Source of the DNA: Streptomyces gilvus | GTDB taxonomy: Bacteria; Actinomycetota; Actinomycetes; Streptomycetales; Streptomycetaceae | NCBI RefSeq assembly: GCF_022513565.1 | Contig: NZ_JAKWBE010000007.1 | Location: forward strand, 186,001-250,000 | Reading direction: 5' to 3' | DNA: 64,000 nt | In this document: in pieces, positions 60,008-64,000 of the stretch | Position numbering within the stretch: position 1 is the stretch's first letter | Layout of the letters: each line of letters opens with the position of its first letter | Position numbers and translations under genes: made by a program | Notes under the pieces: generated by a model | What the model saw: the letters and a program-made list of their open reading frames with translations, nothing else | Databases searched by the model: none | Told to the model about the DNA's origin: nothing

Positions 60008-61486
60008 CTACACGAACCAGCTCAGCACCAGCGCCACCACGAACCCCGCCACCGACAGCACCGATTCCAGGACCGTCCAGGTCCTGAGGGTGTCGCGTTC
60101 GGTGATGCCGAAGTACTTGGCGACCATCCAGAAGCCGCCGTCGTTGACGTGCGAGGCGAAGATGGAGCCGGCCGAGATGGCCATGATGACCAGGGCGACG
60201 AAGGCCTGGGAGTGGTGGCCCTCCGCGAGGAGGGGGGCGACGATGCCGGCCGTGGTGACGATGGCGACCGTCGCCGAGCCCTGGGCGACGCGCAGGACGA
60301 GGGAGATCAGGTAGGAGAGGACCAGGACCGGCAGGCCCACGTCGTGGAACGTGTCGGAGAGGGCCTGGGCGACCCCGCTGGCCTTGAGGACCGCGCCGAA
60401 GATCCCGCCCGCGCCGACGACCAGCAGGATGTTGCCGACCGGCTTGAGCGAGGCGGTGGAGACGGTCTCGAGGGACTTGCGGGACCAGCCCCGTCGTATG
60501 CCCAGCAGGTAGTAGGCGAGGAGCAGGGCGATCGTCAGCGCCACGAAGGGGTGGCCGAAGAACTCGATCACCGAGCGGCCCGTGGAGGGGTCCAGCGCGA
60601 TGGAGGAGAACGTCGCGGCCAGGATCAGGATCAGCGGGGTGCCGATGATGCCGAGGACGGTGGCCAACGACACGGGCTCCTCGCGCGGTTCGACGCCCTG
60701 CTGCCGCTGCTCGTCGATCACCGCCTGCCGGGCCTCCGCCGCCGCCTCCACCATGTCCTGCGGTACGGCCACGAAGACGCGGTTGCCGATCCACGCCGAG
60801 TAGGCCCACGCGGCGAGCACCGCCGGGACGCCGCAGACGACGCCCATCAGGATGACCCAGCCGAGGTCGACGTGCAGCAGGCCGGCGGCCGCCACCGGGC
60901 CCGGGTGCGGGGGCAGGAACGCGTGGGTCATGGACAGGCCCGCGAGCAGCGGGAGGCAGTGCAGCAGGATCGACTTGCCGCCCCGCTTCGCCGCCGCGTA
61001 CACGATCGGCGCGAGGACGAAGATGCCGACGTCGAAGAAGACCGGGATGCCGAAGATCAGGCCGGTGAGGCCCATGGCGAGGGGGGCTCGTTTCTCGCCG
61101 AACAGCCCCAGCAGCCGTGACGCCAACACCTCGGCGCCGCCGCTGACTTCGAGGATCGCGCCGAGCATCGTGCCGAGGCCGATGATGATCGCGACATGGC
61201 CGAGGATGCCGCCCATGCCGGACTCGATGGTGGACACGGCGTCCGACCGCTGGACCGTGCCGAAGAGTTCGGTGACGGAGAGCCCGGCGAGCAGGCCGAC
61301 GGCTATGGAGACGGCGAGCAGGGCGACGAAGGGCTGGAGTCTGACCTTGATGATCAGGAAGAGGAGGAGCGCGATGCCGAGGGCGGCGACCGTGAGGAGG
61401 CCGGGTGTTCCGTCGATCAGGAGGAGCAGGCCACCGGTGTGGGGTGGGGCCTCGGTGGGGGTGGTCGCGGCGAGCGGGAGGGACAT
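60008..61486 (-). CDS. GntP-family gluconate/sugar-acid permease
   Basis: A 492-residue permease with about 12 membrane helices. ATG 61486 (MSLPLAATTPTEAPPHTGGL) is chosen because GAGGA lies in front. Family blocks: AVSTIESGMGGILGHVAIII and GLGTMLGAILEVSGGAEVLA, GIPVFFDVGIFVLAPIVYAA, THAFLPPHPGPVAAAGLLHV, FFGHPFVALTIALLLAYYLL and SAGSIFASHVNDGGFWMVAK. GntP proteins take up gluconate, ketogluconate or related hydroxy acids by proton symport. With a PfkB kinase, RidA and IclR beside it, a sugar-acid or amino-acid-derived substrate is likely, but the substrate is not determined. A hairpin separates it from ridA. Confidence 0.93.
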   Translation of the reverse strand: MSLPLAATTPTEAPPHTGGLLLLIDGTPGLLTVAALGIALLLFLIIKVRLQPFVALLAVSIAVGLLAGLSVTELFGTVQRSDAVSTIESGMGGILGHVAIIIGLGTMLGAILEVSGGAEVLASRLLGLFGEKRAPLAMGLTGLIFGIPVFFDVGIFVLAPIVYAAAKRGGKSILLHCLPLLAGLSMTHAFLPPHPGPVAAAGLLHVDLGWVILMGVVCGVPAVLAAWAYSAWIGNRVFVAVPQDMVEAAAEARQAVIDEQRQQGVEPREEPVSLATVLGIIGTPLILILAATFSSIALDPSTGRSVIEFFGHPFVALTIALLLAYYLLGIRRGWSRKSLETVSTASLKPVGNILLVVGAGGIFGAVLKASGVAQALSDTFHDVGLPVLVLSYLISLVLRVAQGSATVAIVTTAGIVAPLLAEGHHSQAFVALVIMAISAGSIFASHVNDGGFWMVAKYFGITERDTLRTWTVLESVLSVAGFVVALVLSWFV

Positions 61487-61534
61487 GGGGGTCCTCTGGG
61501 TCAGTGCATTCGGGCTTTCGGGCAGGGGGGATCG

Positions 61535-61570
61535 CGGCACGGCGCCCGGGAAGTCCTGGGCGCCGTGCCG
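61535..61570 (-). terminator. 13 bp hairpin between ridA and gntP
   Basis: CGGCACGGCGCCC pairs perfectly with GGGCGCCGTGCCG around a 10-base loop, in the 112 bp gap between the RidA stop and the GntP start. It may end the kinase-iclR-ridA transcript or attenuate expression of the permease. Confidence 0.65.
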
Positions 61571-61598
61571 TGTACTGCGTGCGGGAGGTGAGTGGCCG

Positions 61599-62009
61599 TC
61601 AGCTCAGGACGGCGAGCGCGTCGATCTCGATGAGGAGACCCGCGGGCAGGCCGACGTAGACCGTGGTGCGCGCGGCGGGCGGGGCGGTGAGCGCCTGCTC
61701 CTCGAAGTAGGCGTTGTAGATGTCGTTCATCTCGGCGAAGTGGTCCACGTCCGTCAGATAGACGCGGATCATCATCACGTCGTCCCAGCTCGCGCCGCCC
61801 TCTTCGAGGATCGCCTTGACGTTGGCGAGGGTCTGGAGGGTCTGTTCGCGCAGAGTGGGGCCGGCGGGCGTGGGGGGCTTGCCCTCCTCGGCGGGCAGGA
61901 AGCCGACCTGCCCGGCGACCTGGAGGATGTTGCCCTTCCTGACGCCGTGCGAGAACTTCGCGGGCGGGGTGGTGTGGGTCCTGGGGGTGAGCGCGATCTT
62001 GTCGGTCAT
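61599..62009 (-). CDS. RidA-family (YjgF) protein
   Basis: A 136-residue member of the RidA/YER057c/UK114 family, which typically deaminates reactive enamines or imines from PLP enzymes. Blocks: PPAKFSHGVRKGNILQVAGQ, LREQTLQTLANVKAILEEGG, IRVYLTDVDHFAEMNDIYNA and PAARTTVYVGLPAGLLIEID, with the conserved Arg in PPAARTTVYVG. ATG 62009 overlaps the stop of iclR (ATGA). Presence with an IclR regulator and a GntP permease suggests metabolism of an amino- or keto-acid. Confidence 0.93.
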   Translation of the reverse strand: MTDKIALTPRTHTTPPAKFSHGVRKGNILQVAGQVGFLPAEEGKPPTPAGPTLREQTLQTLANVKAILEEGGASWDDVMMIRVYLTDVDHFAEMNDIYNAYFEEQALTAPPAARTTVYVGLPAGLLIEIDALAVLS

Positions 62010-62782
62010 ACGGGGTCCTTCGCTTCGCTGTCCTTCACGGGGGTTCTTCCGGAGTACTCGCCGCTGATGGCGTCGGCCGTGCGCCGCACCAGCGGGAGCA
62101 GGGTGAGGAGTTCGTCGGCGGTGACGACGACGTTCGGCGCGGAGACCGACATCGCGGCGACGACCCGGCCGTCGGCGCCGCGCACGGGGGCCGCGACGCA
62201 GTTGATGGACTCCTCGTGGCCGCCGAGGTCGGTGGCCCAGCCCTGCTCCCGCACCTTCTCCAACTCCCGTAGGAAAGCCGGGGCGTTGGGGGTGGAGCGG
62301 GCGGTGTACGCGGGGTAGTCGAGCTTCTCGGCCAGGGCCCGCCGCTCGGCCTCCGGCAGGTCGGCGAGGAGCAGCTTGGCGACGGCGGCGACGGTGATGG
62401 CGACGGGCTTGCCGATCCGGGAGTACATCCGCACCGGATAGCGGCTCTCCACCTTGTCGATGTAGAGCACCTCGCTCTCCTCGTACACGGCGAGGTGGAC
62501 GGTGTGTCCGCACTGTTCGTTGAGGCGTACGAGGTGGGGGTGGGCGATCTCGCGGATGTCGAGGTTCTCCATCGCCTCCTGGGCGAGGGCGATGAGGCGG
62601 GCGCCGAGGCGGTAGCGCTGGTCGGACTGGCGGTAGACCATGCCGTGTTCGTGCAGCGTGCGCAGGAGGCGCAGGGCCGTGGACTTGTGCACGCCGAGGC
62701 GGTCGGCCACCTGGCCGAGGTCGGCGGGGCCCTCGGCGAGCAGCGGCAGGATGCTGAGCGCTCGGTCGACGGTCTGGCTCAT
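62006..62782 (-). CDS. IclR-family transcriptional regulator
   Basis: A 258-residue regulator. N-terminal winged helix (VDRALSILPLLAEGPADLGQ then VADRLGVHKSTALRLLRTLH) and C-terminal IclR effector domain (NEQCGHTVHLAVYEESEVLY, MYSRIGKPVAITVAAVAKLL, GGHEESINCVAAPVRGADGR and VVAAMSVSAPNVVVTADELL). ATG 62782 overlaps the stop of the kinase gene, and its own stop overlaps the RidA start, so the three genes are one coupled unit. The palindromic operator at 63921-63947 is the likely binding site. Confidence 0.95.
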   Translation of the reverse strand: MSQTVDRALSILPLLAEGPADLGQVADRLGVHKSTALRLLRTLHEHGMVYRQSDQRYRLGARLIALAQEAMENLDIREIAHPHLVRLNEQCGHTVHLAVYEESEVLYIDKVESRYPVRMYSRIGKPVAITVAAVAKLLLADLPEAERRALAEKLDYPAYTARSTPNAPAFLRELEKVREQGWATDLGGHEESINCVAAPVRGADGRVVAAMSVSAPNVVVTADELLTLLPLVRRTADAISGEYSGRTPVKDSEAKDPV

Positions 62783-63822
62783 GGGGTGCGTACCTCCTCC
62801 GGGGCCTGCTCGGCTCGGGTCCAGCCGGGGCCGAGTCGAAGTCTCCCCCACGTGTCCTCGTCGAGGGCGGCCAGGCGGTCGGCGGTGTCGCGGGAGGGGG
62901 GTGGAGCGAGGTCGCCGGGGACGGTGAGGGCGGCGGCGGCCGCGAGGTGGCCGTGGCGGAGGCGTGCGGGCAGGGGCAGCTCGCGGAGGGTGGCCGAGAG
63001 GAACCCGGCGGCGAAGGCGTCGCCGGCGCCGACGGTGGCGACGACGTCGACGTGGAGGGCGGGCACGAAGGTGGTCGTCGGCCCGGTGAACGCCGTCGCT
63101 CCCCGCTCTCCCTGCTTGACCACCAGGACCGCCGGTTCGGGCAGCGCCTCCCGGACGGCCGCCGGTCCGCCCGTGACCCCCCAGGCGTCCTCGGCCTCGT
63201 CCTCGCCGACGAAGACGAGGTCGGCCCGGCGGGCCAGGTCCCGCAACACGTGCGCGCCGTCCGCGTGCGGCCACAGTCCCGCGCGGTAGTTCACGTCGAA
63301 GGAGATCAGCGGGCGCCCCGGACGCGGTGCGGTCAGCTCGCGCAGCAGGGCGAGGCAGCCGTCGGACAGGGCCGCCGTGATCCCGGACAGGTGCAGGATC
63401 CGGCCGGCTCGCACCGCCGCCAGATCGACGTTCCCGACGGTCATCGCGGAGGCCGCCGAGCCCGCCCGGTAGTACGCCACCTCGTGCGCGTCGGTCGCCC
63501 GGTCGCCTGCCGTGCGGAAGTAGACGCCGGTGGGGCGGGCCGGGTCCCGGTGCACGGCACAGACGTCGACGCCGTGGCTCGCGACGGCCTGGACGAGATG
63601 GTCGCCGAAGCCGTCGGCGCCCACTCTGCTCACCCACCGCACGGCATGACCGGCCGCCGCCAGGACACACGCCACGTTGGACTCGGCGCCGCCGATGGCG
63701 CGGTCGAAGGAGGGGACGTCGGCGAGGCGGCCCGGGCGGGAGGGCAGGAAGGCGACCATGGACTCGCCGAGGGCGACGACGTCCACGTCGTCGCCGGTAC
63801 TGCTGGGTCCGCTGGCGGTCAC
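62779..63822 (-). CDS. PfkB-family sugar kinase (2-keto-3-deoxygluconate kinase-like)
   Basis: A 347-residue kinase of the ribokinase/PfkB family. Blocks: VVALGESMVAFLPSRPGRLA, FDRAIGGAESNVACVLAAAG with VSRVGADGFGDHLVQAVASH, LISFDVNYRAGLWPHADGAH and the catalytic anion hole VVATVGAGDAFAAGFLSATL with GAGD(A). It resembles KdgK, phosphorylating a keto-sugar acid. Start is GTG 63822. It is the first gene of the unit with iclR and ridA; the kinase, permease and RidA together suggest a sugar-acid or dehydrated sugar substrate. Confidence 0.9.
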   Translation of the reverse strand: MTASGPSSTGDDVDVVALGESMVAFLPSRPGRLADVPSFDRAIGGAESNVACVLAAAGHAVRWVSRVGADGFGDHLVQAVASHGVDVCAVHRDPARPTGVYFRTAGDRATDAHEVAYYRAGSAASAMTVGNVDLAAVRAGRILHLSGITAALSDGCLALLRELTAPRPGRPLISFDVNYRAGLWPHADGAHVLRDLARRADLVFVGEDEAEDAWGVTGGPAAVREALPEPAVLVVKQGERGATAFTGPTTTFVPALHVDVVATVGAGDAFAAGFLSATLRELPLPARLRHGHLAAAAALTVPGDLAPPPSRDTADRLAALDEDTWGRLRLGPGWTRAEQAPEEVRTP

Positions 63823-63920
63823 GATGGTGGTGGCTCCCGGGTCGGATGCGGGGACGGATGCGGGGACGGCTCCGTTGACCCCGCGTTGGCCGAGATGTTA
63901 GACAGCAGTGAGCGATATAC

Positions 63921-63947
63921 GCAACGGACGTTGCAAGCATTGCAACG
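63921..63947. promoter_or_regulatory. nested palindromic operator in the kinase/iclR divergent promoter
   Basis: Two overlapping inverted repeats lie in the region upstream of the minus-strand operon and the divergent plus-strand gene: GCAACG-GA-CGTTGC (63921-63934) and CGTTGCAA-GCA-TTGCAACG (63929-63947). Both share the CGTTGC centre. IclR-type regulators bind such palindromes in tandem. A possible minus-strand promoter (TTGCGT, 18 bases, TAACAT) overlaps it. Confidence 0.65.
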
Positions 63948-63968
63948 ATCCAGATCAGGGAGGCTTCC

Positions 63969-64000
63969 ATGACAGCCGACAGCCCCTCCGAAGCCTTCGC
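63969..64000 (+). CDS. start of a divergent gene cut by the window edge
   Basis: ATG 63969 is preceded by GGGAGG at the right distance and reads MTADSPSEAFA before the window ends. The identity cannot be read from ten codons. It is divergent from the kinase-iclR-ridA unit and shares its operator, so it probably belongs to the same pathway. Confidence 0.6.
   Translation, partial: MTADSPSEAF

Overview
The window is a 64 kb piece of a Streptomyces-type chromosome. The support is very high GC with G/C-ending codons, frequent GTG starts, ATGA/GTGA start-stop overlaps, leaderless starts, and several Streptomyces-lineage families (a Wbl protein, DUF397 with an Scr1-type XRE regulator, SigE-family ECF sigma factors, a SpoIIE-type PP2C phosphatase). 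No rRNA, convincing tRNA, transposase, integrase or CRISPR array was seen.

Positions 1-16.5 kb are mostly core genes: ispH (cut by the left edge), xseA-xseB, a nitroreductase, a DUF4245 protein, glpX, a Wbl regulator, a DUF1707 protein, and two unrelated fumarases (class I Fe-S and class II). Between the fumarases sits a divergent SigE-family sigma factor with a PASTA-like membrane partner. A DUF402 protein, a GAF-PP2C-ATPase phosphatase and a class A penicillin-binding protein with a low-complexity tail follow. Several convergent pairs share perfect GC-rich hairpin terminators.

Positions 16.6-33.2 kb carry an SPFH protein with a ribbon-helix-helix partner behind a palindromic promoter region; a PadR regulator with an ABC transporter; a PATAN plus two Roadblock/LC7-type proteins; an 0.63 kb array of degenerate 136-159 bp tandem repeats; an AI-2E-type permease; a secreted lytic transglycosylase-like protein behind a structured leader; a PIN-PhoH ATPase; an UppS-type prenyltransferase; a probable small RNA with two C7 runs ending in an intrinsic terminator; an AlkZ-like DNA glycosylase; a methyltransferase; and a deaminase overlapping a small membrane protein gene.

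Positions 33.4-52.9 kb form a Tad (Flp pilus-type secretion) island. The minus-strand run from 50927 to 39334 encodes a zinc-ribbon protein, CpaB, CpaE, two TadE-like pseudopilins, CpaF, TadB, TadC, a histidine kinase and response regulator, a Flp pilin, a TadG-like protein, a lipoprotein and an OmpA-domain protein. Beyond an XRE/DUF397/ATPase regulatory triad lies the most interesting gene: a 646-residue protein (35231-37171) combining membrane segments, a Flp-type prepilin processing site of the same sequence as the cluster's own pilin, a polymorphic-toxin-like linker and a compact C-terminal domain resembling bacterial RNase toxins. Two uncharacterised genes directly downstream are candidate immunity genes. 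I infer a toxin exported or displayed by the Tad machinery. A GH18 chitinase with two DasR-like sites around its -35 box is divergent from the Tad operon.

Positions 52.9-64 kb hold a second SigE-family sigma factor with a membrane partner, an ATPase-domain protein and a MEDS-domain protein, a 17 bp tandem repeat in front of the MEDS gene, a large AAA-LuxR regulator, an acidic protein, and a sugar-acid type cluster (PfkB kinase, IclR regulator, RidA, GntP permease) with a nested palindromic operator upstream. The window ends 32 bases into a divergent gene.
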